NCBI GenBank assembly: GCA_015207365.1
Contig: JADEXA010000031.1
Span: forward strand, 18,921-82,920
Direction: 5' to 3'
Length of the DNA: 64,000 nucleotides
Source: Vacuolonema iberomarrocanum LEGE 07170
Lineage (GTDB): Bacteria > Cyanobacteriota > Cyanobacteriia > Elainellales > Elainellaceae
Position 1 is the stretch's first letter. Every line of letters begins with the position of its first letter. The position numbers and the translations under genes were made by a program. Of the stretch, positions 35,201 to 44,932 are shown one piece after another. The notes beneath the pieces were generated by a model. That model did no database searches, was not told where the DNA came from, and saw only the letters and a list, made by a program, of their open reading frames with translations.

Positions 35201-35222
35201 CGAACAAGGCTGAAACCTAGAA

Positions 35223-35296
35223 CGGGACCGACGGGGCTCGAACCCGCAACTTCCGCCGTGACAGGGCGGTGCTCTAACCAGTTGAACTACGGTCCC
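35223..35296 (-). tRNA. tRNA-Asp (anticodon GTC)
   Basis: The 74-base minus-strand cloverleaf has acceptor GGGACCG/CGGTCCC with discriminator G. The D-arm contains AACTGGTTA, the anticodon loop is CTGTCAC with GTC, and the T-arm is GCGGG-TTCGAGC-CCCGT. All stems pair. CCA is not encoded. Confidence 0.97.
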
Positions 35297-35437
35297 AAAT
35301 GTGAGTCGCGTCAAACGCGCAATCTCTATTATGTGCAACAGGTGGATGTCTTGTCAAACACTTCTTGAATCTCAGTGTTTTCTATCCGATGCGTTCTACG
35401 CTCCTTAGACAGACCCACAAAATTGCGTCTCCTTATC

Positions 35438-37087
35438 TTAGCCCTTTTCAGCCACTTCAAAAGCCGGATACGGATTTTCCTCAAGAAATTGGGTGAGCCA
35501 GTCCTTTACATGGTAAGTGGCGCGGCAATCATCTTCGTTGTAGCGGAGGATGGTGTCGAGATAGGTGCGATCGCCCGTCCGTCGCCATTCCGCATACCAG
35601 AAGATGGATTGCGCCCCATTGGCATCGGCATCCCGCCAACTGAACCCCATCCAGCGAGCGATCGCCTTCAGAGCATAGCTTTCAACAGGTAGCACTGCCG
35701 TGCGGGTCACCCGTTCATGCAGATCAACGAAACGTTCGAGCAACGCTTCAACCACAGCGTCGGGGGAATTAAACTTTTGTCCCAGGCGGCGCACGGTTTG
35801 CACCTCGAAGGGACAGAAGTGGTAGACCGGGGCATCGGGAAACTGCGTGACTAGGTCGAGAAACTCTTCCCAAACGGTGGCTTCGTCCTTTGGGTCATCC
35901 GCAAGGAAGGGATAGAAGGTTTCACTCTGGGCATGGCGATCCACCAACAAAACCCCATGGAGATAAACCAGATTTTGTTCAGGAGCCGCTTCGATGTCGA
36001 AGTACAGCTCGATGGGGGCGGTGGGAAGTTCTTGGGGATGCAGGAGGGGGTGGGGCGATTCCTCTGGCAGCAGCGGACGAGGCAGGGCATGATTGGCGAG
36101 GGTGGCGCGGGCCTGTTGTACGAGGCGATAGGCGACAGGGCTACCAAAGCCAGGAAGATATTCGAGCGATCGCGGGTTGGTTTGGGTCAGCGCCTCCAGG
36201 GTGAGGAGGTCGAGGTTGCGCAGGTAGTGGTAGCGATTGGGCGTTACACCGGGCAGCAGCGAGAGATGATCGTCCTGTTGCGCCAGCGCATAACAATGGC
36301 TAAACCAGTGGCAGAGGTCACAGCGATTGTGGGCAATGAAAACCTCCGGCTCTTGCTGCAAGCGCAACATATCCACGCATTCGTTGAGGATGTCGCGCAT
36401 TCGCGGCAGCATTTCGGCCACATATACCGCATAGGCCCCCCGCTGCCGCAGCATCAGCCAGCTCTCTGCTGACCAGGCATTTTGCACCTGCGCCAACACA
36501 TAGGCATGAAAGGCGGCGGTAATTTGATAATCCAGCTTGGGGCGCTTGCCCAGACGCACGTCAACCGGGACATAGTACCAATCGCCAAAGGCCGATACAC
36601 CCGATTGTTTCACCAACAAATTGGGACAACTGACCAGCCAGATTCCCGGTTCATGCTGAATGACCACAACCCCTTTGCTGATGCGCTCAACCCCTTGCTG
36701 CATCAACTCCAGCGTGGCGATCGCTCCGGCCTGCCAATCCTTCGGCGGGTAGTGGGGGCGATGCACCTGACCTTCACCCAACACATCAAGTTGATGGGTG
36801 ACGCTATCCTGGCGCAGCTTTTTGAGATAATCGCTGGGCGGATCGCGACGCTCGTTATCACCATAAACATCCAAAAATGCCCGGCGATTGCATCGCTGGT
36901 AGTCAAACAGCAGCTCGTCGGTCACCCACAAATCCTGGTCGCTGCCCTGGGGAATCGGAGGTACACCATTAGGATTCGGATGTAGCGGAATCGGTGGATG
37001 AACCTCGGCAGGGGGGCGCGATCGCATAGGAATGGGCAGGATAACCGAGTGGGCTGAGTCATTGGCCTCACCCCATCGACGTTCCAT
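35438..37087 (-). CDS. TM0106-type RecB-like nuclease with DEDD exonuclease domain
   Basis: This protein of about 549 aa has two parts. The N-terminal half (DELLFDYQRCNRRAFL, VPVDVRLGKRPKLDYQI and a cysteine pair CDLCHWFSHC) resembles the PD-(D/E)xK TM0106/RecB-like nucleases. The C-terminal half (ELYFDIEAAPEQNLVYLHG ... RYNEDDCRATYHV) is an RNase-H-fold DEDD exonuclease (RNase_H_2). It probably acts in nucleic-acid processing or repair. The first 50 residues are Pro/Arg-rich and the start is uncertain: ATG 37087, 37027 or 37144. Confidence 0.85.
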   Translation of the reverse strand: MERRWGEANDSAHSVILPIPMRSRPPAEVHPPIPLHPNPNGVPPIPQGSDQDLWVTDELLFDYQRCNRRAFLDVYGDNERRDPPSDYLKKLRQDSVTHQLDVLGEGQVHRPHYPPKDWQAGAIATLELMQQGVERISKGVVVIQHEPGIWLVSCPNLLVKQSGVSAFGDWYYVPVDVRLGKRPKLDYQITAAFHAYVLAQVQNAWSAESWLMLRQRGAYAVYVAEMLPRMRDILNECVDMLRLQQEPEVFIAHNRCDLCHWFSHCYALAQQDDHLSLLPGVTPNRYHYLRNLDLLTLEALTQTNPRSLEYLPGFGSPVAYRLVQQARATLANHALPRPLLPEESPHPLLHPQELPTAPIELYFDIEAAPEQNLVYLHGVLLVDRHAQSETFYPFLADDPKDEATVWEEFLDLVTQFPDAPVYHFCPFEVQTVRRLGQKFNSPDAVVEALLERFVDLHERVTRTAVLPVESYALKAIARWMGFSWRDADANGAQSIFWYAEWRRTGDRTYLDTILRYNEDDCRATYHVKDWLTQFLEENPYPAFEVAEKG

Positions 37088-37535
37088 CGGGTAGGGGTTA
37101 GCAGACACAGACCTCCTGTCGGCAGCAGCCGGGCAGCGCAGCACAAAGCCACATCTGCCTCAGATGCAGACTCAAAAGCGTCTGTGGAGGAAAACCATGC
37201 ACCATTACAACGTAAAAAGAAGTATCAAAGATCTGTTGCCTTGGGTTCAAAAGCCTGTCAGCGAATTGGGGGAGAGAGAAATCCGGTTACTCGGCTTTTT
37301 ACCACCTTTTTTAACAGATCTACCCTAGCTTGTGGATATTGTAACCTCTGATGTCCCCCATCGTGGAAAAAGGGGGCGATCGCGCTTCCACATCATCGGT
37401 CAGCGCACAAACTAGGGTTACGCTAAGGAAGGATTGCATAAGCGCATCGGGCAAAGACTCGGAGCGGCTTTTGTACCAACGTTTAAGCCCATTGCTCTGC
37501 CAATCATTGGCGCTTATTAAGGGTTCTTCTTTACT

Positions 37536-38729
37536 ATGACCTCTACCATCCTTCAGCCCGATGCTGTGACTGCCCAACGCCAGCACTTCCCAGCGTTGCA
37601 GAACAAAGCCTATTTCAACTACGGCGGGCAGGGTCCCATGCCCCAGGAGGCGATCGCCGCGATTCAGACGGCGCATCTCAAAATGCAGGAGCAGGGGCCG
37701 TTTGGGATGGCGGTGAATGCGTGGATTGAGCAACTGGCCGAGGAGACACGACGGGCGATCGCCCAGGAACTTAACGTTGCCCCCAGCTCTATCAGCTTTA
37801 CCGAAAATGTTTCTTGGGGCTGCAATATTCCGCTGTGGGGGCTGGATTGGCAAGCCGGTGACCATATCGTGCTATCCGACTGCGAACACCCCAGCGTGAT
37901 TGCCACGATTCAGGAAATTGGGCAACGGTTTGGCGTCGAGGCCACGACGTTCCCCCTGCAAGACACCCTCAATGGCGGCGACCCAGTGGAGCGGCTGCGT
38001 GCCTACCTGCGACCCAACACCCGGCTTGTCGCTCTCAGCCATATCTTGTGGAACACCGGACAGGTTTTGCCGCTCAAAGAAATGGTGGACTTGTGCCACA
38101 ACTTTGCCGCCGACCGTGCTCCCGTTCGGGTGCTGGTTGATGCCGCCCAGTCGGTTGGAGTATTGCCCTTGCACCTGGATGACTTGGGAGCCGACTACTA
38201 CGCCTTCACCGGGCACAAGTGGTTGTGCGGTGCGTCAGGGTTTGGCGGATTGTATGTGCATCCCACCGCGCTAGAGTCGATTCGACCCACCTATATTGGC
38301 TGGCGCGGCATCAAACAAGACGCAACGGGCAACCCGGCAGGTTGGAAGCCCGACGGTCGGCGGTTCGAGGTGGCCTCCTCGGACTTCACCTTGTTTGCGG
38401 CGATGCAAGAAGCCCTGAAGCTGCACCAGGCATGGGGCACCGCCACCGATCGCTATACCCGTATCTGTCACCTGAGTCAGCGTCTCTGGGAACAGTTGCA
38501 AACCCTACCCGGTGTGCATTGCCTGCGAGACGCACCACCAGAGGCCGGGCTGGTATCCTTCACGATCGCCAACAAAACCCATGGAGATGTGGTGCGATCG
38601 CTCGAAGCCCAAAACATCTTCCTCCGCACCCTCCGCGACCCCGACTGCATCCGCGCCTCTGTCCATTACCTCACCCTGGAATCGGAAATCGATCAGCTCG
38701 TCGCAGCCCTCAGAACCCTGCTGGCATAG
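37536..38729 (+). CDS. class V aminotransferase-fold C-S lyase/desulfurase-like
   Basis: This 397-aa PLP enzyme has the fold-type I layout of cysteine desulfurases. SDCEHPSV is in the N-terminal part, VDAAQSVGVLPL carries the PLP Asp, and the PLP Lys lies in YYAFTGHKWLCGASG. The overall wording is close to the cyanobacterial L-cyst(e)ine C-S lyase C-DES, which releases sulfur for FeS assembly. A desulfurase active-site Cys loop is not apparent. The ATG at 37536 follows TTCTTTACT. The 390 bases upstream (37145-37535) contain no supported gene. Confidence 0.88.
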   Translation: MTSTILQPDAVTAQRQHFPALQNKAYFNYGGQGPMPQEAIAAIQTAHLKMQEQGPFGMAVNAWIEQLAEETRRAIAQELNVAPSSISFTENVSWGCNIPLWGLDWQAGDHIVLSDCEHPSVIATIQEIGQRFGVEATTFPLQDTLNGGDPVERLRAYLRPNTRLVALSHILWNTGQVLPLKEMVDLCHNFAADRAPVRVLVDAAQSVGVLPLHLDDLGADYYAFTGHKWLCGASGFGGLYVHPTALESIRPTYIGWRGIKQDATGNPAGWKPDGRRFEVASSDFTLFAAMQEALKLHQAWGTATDRYTRICHLSQRLWEQLQTLPGVHCLRDAPPEAGLVSFTIANKTHGDVVRSLEAQNIFLRTLRDPDCIRASVHYLTLESEIDQLVAALRTLLA

Positions 38730-38813
38730 GAGTTGGCCGCCGCTTTACACCTACGGTTACTCCTATACGTTGGGCTACTCTTAACACAGGTGCAAGCACT
38801 GTTTCCCAGGACA

Positions 38814-39728
38814 ATGTCTATGTCTGAAGCAACCTCGTATTTCACCGCTGAGCAACGCCGCGCCCTGCTCGATGAATTCTTTGAACTCTACGATCGATAC
38901 ATGGACGAAGCTCTGCTCTGTAGTCGGCAACGCAGCGAGATTCCAAGCATTTCTGATGCAGAGTTCACTGCCTTGCACGAAAGACGCCGCAGCGCTGACA
39001 AACGGATACGGGAAATCATCCAGTGCTATAAAAATCAAGTTCCTATCGTTCCTCTGAGCCGATGTCCCTATTGCCAAGCAATCAATTACCACTCTTTTGA
39101 TTTCTACGATCTGGATGGCCTGTGGTGGTGGAGTCAAGATGGTTGGGGTGGAACCGTGAGCAATGGCTGTCGTCCCCGAAAACGCCATCGGCCCTGCCCC
39201 CATTTTTGGGCGCTTTCAGGAGCGGTCACCATAAGGGGAACAGTCTCTCCTTCACCTATTAGAGTCCAACCTGGGCCTGAAATCCCTTTTGTCTTTACGC
39301 ATACTCTCAACGCGCCATCCATCAAGGTCGTGATTTCGCAGTTCAGTGTAGGAGCCCATACAGCGTATCCGATTGCTTACTTTAGCGATGTCAAGCCTGT
39401 CCCTAGTGAAGCGGTCAGACCCTACTTCGACGAATGGGCCAACAGTCGTGCGTTTATCGCTGATAGCAAAACTGGTATTGCAAGCTACGCTGGCAAAGAT
39501 AACCTTTACTATCCAAGGGCTGATGCTAAATCTTATTATCTGTCTCGCGCCGCTGATGATTTCGACTTGGCTCCATGGATTGAGCAGGGACGTGTCCTTT
39601 GGATTGCCCCCGGCGATGAGTCTTTGACCCTCCAGAAGCAAGTCGAAGGCTGTCCGTATCTAAATTTACCCGGGCGTCGGGACAGACGTTACATTTGGCG
39701 TGGTGAATCCTGGTTCTCTTCAGATTAA
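38814..39728 (+). CDS. hypothetical protein with CPYC motif, first of a pair
   Basis: This soluble protein of about 304 aa starts MSMSEATSYFTAEQRRALL, with a helical N-terminal third (DEFFELYDRYMDEALLCSR). A likely metal-binding CPYCQAINYHSFDFYDLDG is followed by a Trp-rich loop (DGLWWWSQDGWGG) and His/Cys (RHRPCPHFWALSGAV). The second half is beta-rich with PSIKVVISQFSVGAHTAYPI. I do not recognise the family. It is followed 72 bases later by another unknown gene in the same direction, so the two probably work together. Confidence 0.7.
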   Translation: MSMSEATSYFTAEQRRALLDEFFELYDRYMDEALLCSRQRSEIPSISDAEFTALHERRRSADKRIREIIQCYKNQVPIVPLSRCPYCQAINYHSFDFYDLDGLWWWSQDGWGGTVSNGCRPRKRHRPCPHFWALSGAVTIRGTVSPSPIRVQPGPEIPFVFTHTLNAPSIKVVISQFSVGAHTAYPIAYFSDVKPVPSEAVRPYFDEWANSRAFIADSKTGIASYAGKDNLYYPRADAKSYYLSRAADDFDLAPWIEQGRVLWIAPGDESLTLQKQVEGCPYLNLPGRRDRRYIWRGESWFSSD

Positions 39729-39800
39729 TCTTTTCCTCTATGTCTGTGCTTGCTCCTTCAAAGCACCGCTTCCTTTTATTTCACAAGCAGGAAAAAATCT

Positions 39801-40583
39801 ATGACAGACCGTATGTCTCCGAATTCTGCTAATCCGCAAGATGACTATCTCGTTGAGTTTCACCCCGATGGCTCGATTCGCAGGGTGAGCCAGGATGAGG
39901 TTGCTTCCGAGATGAGCCCCACCTTCATCCGACGATTTGAAGTGGCTGCTCGTCTCGGGGATGCGGGTCATCCTGAACAAGCCCTATCCGCCTACGAGAC
40001 AATCCTTGAGCCGTTTGACGATGCCTCTGAACCCAGAGAAATGACGATGGAGTTTTTAGGCAAGGTCGAGTTGGGTAAAATCTATTGCTTGATCGATTTA
40101 CAACGGTTTGAGGCGGCAAAGGCGCTGTGTGAAAGCTCTCAGATGCGGGATGTCTATGCCGATCAATTATCGACAGCTAGCCTTTACGAATATCGTTTGG
40201 CATATGCCAATATCCTTGGAACGCTTGATCAGATGGCTGAGATGAATGAGCAGATTGTCGTCGCAATCAACATTGCAGTAGAACGCTTAGAGGATCTCAA
40301 ACGCTGTGAGCGAGCCTTTAAGCTGTCGCTCATCCATGGAAAAGCGAATCAGGCTTGGCCCTATTTACTCGAACAAAGTCACATCGCCCATCAATTTGGC
40401 AGCAACAATCGCAGCTTCTATTTACAACTGATTGCCGGAGAATTTGCCTTTTTCGCCTTACGCGGTTTGGGGCAAAAGGAAAGAGCCAGGAGAGGCGCCG
40501 AGAAGATTATCGAGCGGTATCGACAAGCCGATGTTCCCAATAAGGTACGTGAATGGGAAGACTTGCTGGCATCGGTGCAGTGA
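39801..40583 (+). CDS. hypothetical TPR-like protein, second of a pair
   Basis: This soluble 260-aa helical protein has an N-terminal DDYLVEFHPDGSIRRVSQDE strand region, then TPR-like helices (AGHPEQALSAYETIL; FLGKVELGKIYCLIDLQRFE; GLGQKERARRGAEKIIERY). It probably mediates protein contacts. The family is not recognised. It is paired with the preceding CPYC protein. An effector-with-adaptor or toxin-with-immunity relation is possible but unproven. Confidence 0.7.
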   Translation: MTDRMSPNSANPQDDYLVEFHPDGSIRRVSQDEVASEMSPTFIRRFEVAARLGDAGHPEQALSAYETILEPFDDASEPREMTMEFLGKVELGKIYCLIDLQRFEAAKALCESSQMRDVYADQLSTASLYEYRLAYANILGTLDQMAEMNEQIVVAINIAVERLEDLKRCERAFKLSLIHGKANQAWPYLLEQSHIAHQFGSNNRSFYLQLIAGEFAFFALRGLGQKERARRGAEKIIERYRQADVPNKVREWEDLLASVQ

Positions 40584-40826
40584 GGTTTATGCATCTGATT
40601 CGTCGACCTCATGCGGTTACCTGCCACGGTCGATATCATTGAATGAAGTCTGTGAGGGCGATCGCCCCAGCTCCAGCTATATTAATTCGCTAAGAACCCC
40701 TTATAACTTACCGATCATTTTTGAATCTTGTGCAGCGCAAGAGGTTCAGACCATAGATCAGGGTTCGATTTTCATCGAAAGCATATTTCCTTGAATAGAG
40801 ATAGTGCATCTCCGTATAGTTAATCT

Positions 40827-43070
40827 ATGACTTCTACACCTTTGTCGCAGGCTGCGTCGATGACGCCCCTAGCCGCACTCCAGCATTATTTTGGCTACGA
40901 CCAGTTTCGGCAGGGGCAAGCCGAAGTGATTGAGGCAACCCTGGCGAACCGTGATGGGTTGGTGGTAATGCCCACGGGGGGTGGCAAATCCTTGTGCTAC
41001 CAGCTTCCGGCGCTGCTGCGGTCGGGGTTGACGGTGGTGGTGTCGCCGCTGATCTCGCTGATGCAGGATCAGGTGCGATCGCTCGAAGCCAACGGGATTG
41101 CCGCTACCTACCTCAACAGCAGCTTGAGCGGTGGGGAAGTGCGCGATCGCTATCAAGCTCTGCGGGCGGGTGCCATCAAGCTGTTGTACGTTGCCCCAGA
41201 ACGGTTGCTGGGGGAAGGATTTCTGGACTTTCTGACAACACTGGATGTATCGGCCATTGCCATCGACGAAGCCCACTGCGTATCTCAGTGGGGCCACGAC
41301 TTTCGCCCAGAATATCGGCAGTTGCGGCAGTTGCGGCAGTGGTTCCCTCAAATCTCCATGACAGCGCTGACCGCAACAGCCACGGAGCGGGTACGCCAGG
41401 ATATCCAGCAGCAACTCGACTTGCGCGATCCGCTGGTTCATATTGCCAGCTTCAACCGCCCCAACCTTTACTACGAGGTGCAATCGAAAAGCAAACGCTC
41501 CTACGAAGCGCTGCGCCACTTTGTCAAACGCACACCGGGCGCAGGCATTATCTACTGCCTCAGCCGCAAACGGGTGGATGAACTCGCCTTCCAATTGCAG
41601 CACGACAATATTGATGCCCTGCCTTACCATGCTGGCTTAAATGCTGCGACCCGCGCCGACCACCAGGAACGCTTCACGCGGGATGACGCGCGCATCATCG
41701 TGGCAACAACGGCCTTTGGCATGGGCATCAACAAACCTGATGTTCGATTTGTGGTGCACTACGACCTGCCGCAAAACATTGAGGGCTATTACCAGGAGTC
41801 GGGACGCGCCGGACGGGATGGGGAAGCGGCTCAATGCATCCTGTTCTTCAGCTATGGCGATATCCGCACCGTCGAGTTCATGATCGGCAACAAGATTGAC
41901 CCCAAAACGGGAGATCCCCTGGAGGCGGAGCAAAAGATTGCCCGACAGCAACTGCGGCAAATTGTAGACTATGCCGAAGGACAAGATTGTCGGCGAACGA
42001 TTCAGCTCGGCTACTTTGGCGAGTCCTTTCCTGGCGACTGCGGGAACTGCGATTGCTGCCTCAACCCCATTCCTCTGGAAGACTGGACGGTGGAAGCGCA
42101 AAAGTTTCTCTCCTGCGTTGCCCGCTGCGAACAACGGTTTGGTTTGGTCTACATCGTCAATGTGCTGCGCGGCTCGAAGGAAAAGCGCATCCTAGAGAAT
42201 CGCCATGACAGGCTTTCGACCTATGGCATTGGGCGCGATCGCACCGCCGACCAATGGAAGCAACTGGGGCGCTCTCTCCGGCATCAGGGACTGCTGGATG
42301 AAACCACCGATGGCTATAGCATCCTGCGGCTCAATGCCCTGAGCTGGGAAGTGATGCGGGGGCAACGCACCGTCCAGGTCGCCATTCCGGCTGCGCCCAA
42401 CGTCCCCGAAGAAGCCGAGGTCAGCACCTCCCGCGAAGTGGCCGATGCGCTGTTCGATACCCTGCGCCGCCTGCGGAAGCAAATCGCCGATGGCCGCAAC
42501 ATTGCGCCCTACATGGTGTTTTCTGACGCGAGTCTGCGCCACATGACCAAGCTGCTGCCCCGCGACCCAGCGGCTTTACTCAAAGTATCTGGGGTAGGAC
42601 GACAAAAGCTGGAGCTGTATGGCGATCGCTTCCTCCAGGTGATCCGCGACTTCTGCGCCAGCCGCGAGGAAATCAATCTGCCAGATCCACCTGCTGCAGC
42701 GGACGGAGAGGAGACGGATACAGGCTACAAACCACCGCTACTCAAGCGCACGCAATTCCACACCCTAGATCTGCATCTAGAAGGGCTGGATCCAGAGGCG
42801 ATCGCCAAAAAGCGTAACCTGAGTATTCGCACCATCATTAGCCACCTCAGTGAGCTGATCGAATCTGGGCGTCGGGTGGATCTAGACTCCCTGGTCGAGC
42901 CCGAACACCAAACGCAAATTTGGGATGCCTTTGATACATTGGGCGATCGCTTTCTAAAGGAAATTCGTGCCCATCTTAACGACCAATTCGACTACGAAGA
43001 CTTGCAGCTTGTACGGGCAGCCTGGCGGCGATCGCATTACCAAGAATCCCAACAAAATCAAACGGACTAG
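40827..43070 (+). CDS. recQ: ATP-dependent DNA helicase RecQ
   Basis: This 747-aa helicase unwinds DNA 3' to 5' in recombination repair. Motifs in order are Walker A GGGKSLCYQLPA, AIDEAHCVSQWGHDFRPEY (DEAH box and aromatic loop), TALTATAT, GIIYCLSRKRVDELA, GMGINKPDVRFV, QESGRAGRDG, the zinc site (CRRTIQLGYFGES..CGNCDCC), a winged helix, and an HRDC domain (LRKQIADGRNIAPYMVFSD). A C-terminal extension (RNLSIRTIISHLSELIESGR) is a RecQ/DUF-type helical tail. Stand-alone gene. Confidence 0.97.
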   Translation: MTSTPLSQAASMTPLAALQHYFGYDQFRQGQAEVIEATLANRDGLVVMPTGGGKSLCYQLPALLRSGLTVVVSPLISLMQDQVRSLEANGIAATYLNSSLSGGEVRDRYQALRAGAIKLLYVAPERLLGEGFLDFLTTLDVSAIAIDEAHCVSQWGHDFRPEYRQLRQLRQWFPQISMTALTATATERVRQDIQQQLDLRDPLVHIASFNRPNLYYEVQSKSKRSYEALRHFVKRTPGAGIIYCLSRKRVDELAFQLQHDNIDALPYHAGLNAATRADHQERFTRDDARIIVATTAFGMGINKPDVRFVVHYDLPQNIEGYYQESGRAGRDGEAAQCILFFSYGDIRTVEFMIGNKIDPKTGDPLEAEQKIARQQLRQIVDYAEGQDCRRTIQLGYFGESFPGDCGNCDCCLNPIPLEDWTVEAQKFLSCVARCEQRFGLVYIVNVLRGSKEKRILENRHDRLSTYGIGRDRTADQWKQLGRSLRHQGLLDETTDGYSILRLNALSWEVMRGQRTVQVAIPAAPNVPEEAEVSTSREVADALFDTLRRLRKQIADGRNIAPYMVFSDASLRHMTKLLPRDPAALLKVSGVGRQKLELYGDRFLQVIRDFCASREEINLPDPPAAADGEETDTGYKPPLLKRTQFHTLDLHLEGLDPEAIAKKRNLSIRTIISHLSELIESGRRVDLDSLVEPEHQTQIWDAFDTLGDRFLKEIRAHLNDQFDYEDLQLVRAAWRRSHYQESQQNQTD

Positions 43071-43259
43071 CCCCAATTTTGCAATCCTACCCTATAGGAT
43101 TGGGCTAGCAAATTTATAGTGCTACGCGCTTTTCAAAAAATGATTACTTCTCATCTCGATGCGTAAGGCTATATCTAGTCATTTTTCAAAAAAATATGCG
43201 TCAAGCAAAGCCAGACGCATGGTACAGGATTGAATGGGTTTAATTTGGAGGATTAGATA

Positions 43260-43466
43260 TTAAAGGTTATTTGCCGTTGTAGATCTCGATGTTGGAATAA
43301 CCGTAACTGAATGCCGAGAATCTCGATTCTTGCCTTCCCAATCAAGCCCAATGACGGCATAATTTTGAGCTGACTCGGCCTGTAGCGTATCACCGATGGC
43401 CAACTCGTTCGCAGAATGAAAGGTTCCTACGAAACGCCGGTGAATATCCATCAAAAGATATTGCAT
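43260..43466 (-). CDS. small hypothetical protein, 68 aa
   Basis: It starts MQYLLMDIHRRFVGTFHSANELAIGD and looks like a small beta-barrel. The size and style resemble other small cyanobacterial proteins such as the one at 55825-56013, though the two are not clearly related. Stop at 43260, start with AGGAGACA upstream. The region from 43467 to 44034 has no supported gene; a 63-codon frame starting at 43494 is doubtful. Confidence 0.6.
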   Translation of the reverse strand: MQYLLMDIHRRFVGTFHSANELAIGDTLQAESAQNYAVIGLDWEGKNRDSRHSVTVIPTSRSTTANNL

Positions 43467-44034
43467 AGTGTCTCCTTATGCGACTTGAAAAGAATGAATG
43501 AAACGTTAAAGTTGGATTTGCGTCAAATTGACAGCACAGAACCCTTTCTCAAGCCCATTTCCTGTCTTGACCTCAGATCCTATCTATCAATTTTGATCGG
43601 AGGGGTTGCGGTGTTTTCTCTGGCTAGCTTGCATCAACAAACAGGTAGATGTCTTGTATTACAAGCAGGCAAACATAGAGAGTAAAACAAAGCCTGAACT
43701 GCTGCGCAGGCGGTATATTCAAGTCTACTTACTCAGGAAGAATTAAGAAGTTGTTTCAGGTAGCGTATGTCACTTTCATTGCTTCTTCCTTCTTCACCTA
43801 ATATATCAGTCGAATCGGATAGGTCTCTGTTACGTCATGCTTCGAATTAGAGTGTGGAAAAGCTTTATAGTATGCGTATATTTCTTTACATTGCGATCGC
43901 TCTTTTCAAAAAGAATTTTGTGGAGATTGCTGCCTCATTCCTGAGAACCTAATGGGTCAGGCAGATGAAAGCATTGGCTGCGTAGGTTAATCTAGTTAAT
44001 AATCCTTTACATCTCGTTTTTACGATTCAGCGTT

Positions 44035-44931
44035 ATGCAAACGGCGATCGCGACCCCTACAGGGCAAACCTGGAACTGGAATGGGCATTCCATCTACTAT
44101 GTGCAAGCCGGAGAGCGGCGGGATGGGCGTCCGCCATTGCTTCTGGTACATGGATTTGGAGCATCCACCGACCACTGGCGCAAGAACATCGCCGAGCTGC
44201 AGCAAGACTTTGAGGTGTGGGCGATCGACCTGCTGGGATTTGGGCGATCGGCAAAGCCCGACCTCGTCTACAGCGGTAATTTGTGGCGGGATCAACTGCG
44301 CGATTTCATTGCCGAAAATATTGGCGTACCCGTGGTGTTAGCGGGCAACTCCCTAGGTGGATATACCTCGCTGTGCGTCGCGGCTCAATGCCCCGAGTGG
44401 GCGGCCGGACTGGTGTTGCTCAATTGCGCAGGGCCATTCAGCGATGTCGGTGAACCAGCACCCAAAAATCCACTGCAAGAGGTCGTGGGGAAAGTAATGC
44501 GATCGCTCCTTCTGCAACCGCTTCCTAGCTTTCTGCTATTCCAGTATGTGCGCCGCAAGCCGATCATTCGTCGCACCCTGGAGAAGGTTTACCTCGACCC
44601 ATCCGCCATCACTGATCAGCTAGTAGACGATATTTACCGTCCGTCTTGCGATCCGGGTGCCGCAAAGGTATTTGCCTCGGTGTTCAAATCTCCCCAGGGT
44701 GAGCGCAACGATACCCTACTCCAGCAAATGACCTGCCCCTTGCTCATGCTCTGGGGGGAAGGCGATCCCTGGATGAATTCCCGCAGCCGAGGCGCAAAGT
44801 TCCGAGAGTATTACCCCACGCTGACCGAACATTATCTGCAAGCAGGTCACTGCCCCCACGATGAGGTGCCCGGTCAGGTAGATAGCCTATTACGGGATTG
44901 GGTGCTGAATACGGTGATGGCCAAAGCTTAG
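44035..44931 (+). CDS. alpha/beta fold hydrolase
   Basis: This complete 298-aa hydrolase has the oxyanion strand LLLVHGFGASTDHWRKNI and the nucleophile elbow AGNSLGGYTSL. The acid is in LWGEGDPWMN and the His in QAGHCPHDEVPG. The sequence style is that of the plant/cyanobacterial alpha/beta hydrolases related to pheophytinase-like proteins, but the substrate cannot be given. An IS630 relic begins two bases after its stop codon. Confidence 0.93.
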   Translation: MQTAIATPTGQTWNWNGHSIYYVQAGERRDGRPPLLLVHGFGASTDHWRKNIAELQQDFEVWAIDLLGFGRSAKPDLVYSGNLWRDQLRDFIAENIGVPVVLAGNSLGGYTSLCVAAQCPEWAAGLVLLNCAGPFSDVGEPAPKNPLQEVVGKVMRSLLLQPLPSFLLFQYVRRKPIIRRTLEKVYLDPSAITDQLVDDIYRPSCDPGAAKVFASVFKSPQGERNDTLLQQMTCPLLMLWGEGDPWMNSRSRGAKFREYYPTLTEHYLQAGHCPHDEVPGQVDSLLRDWVLNTVMAKA

Positions 44932-44932
44932 A

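Noticed and set aside
35438..37087. Cas4-type CRISPR nuclease
   Set aside because: The RecB-like part is joined to a DEDD exonuclease as in TM0106 proteins, and no cas genes or arrays are present.
43494..43685. 63-codon frame with one hydrophobic segment
   Set aside because: Could be a small membrane protein, but start signal and codon use are weak; not enough to list.
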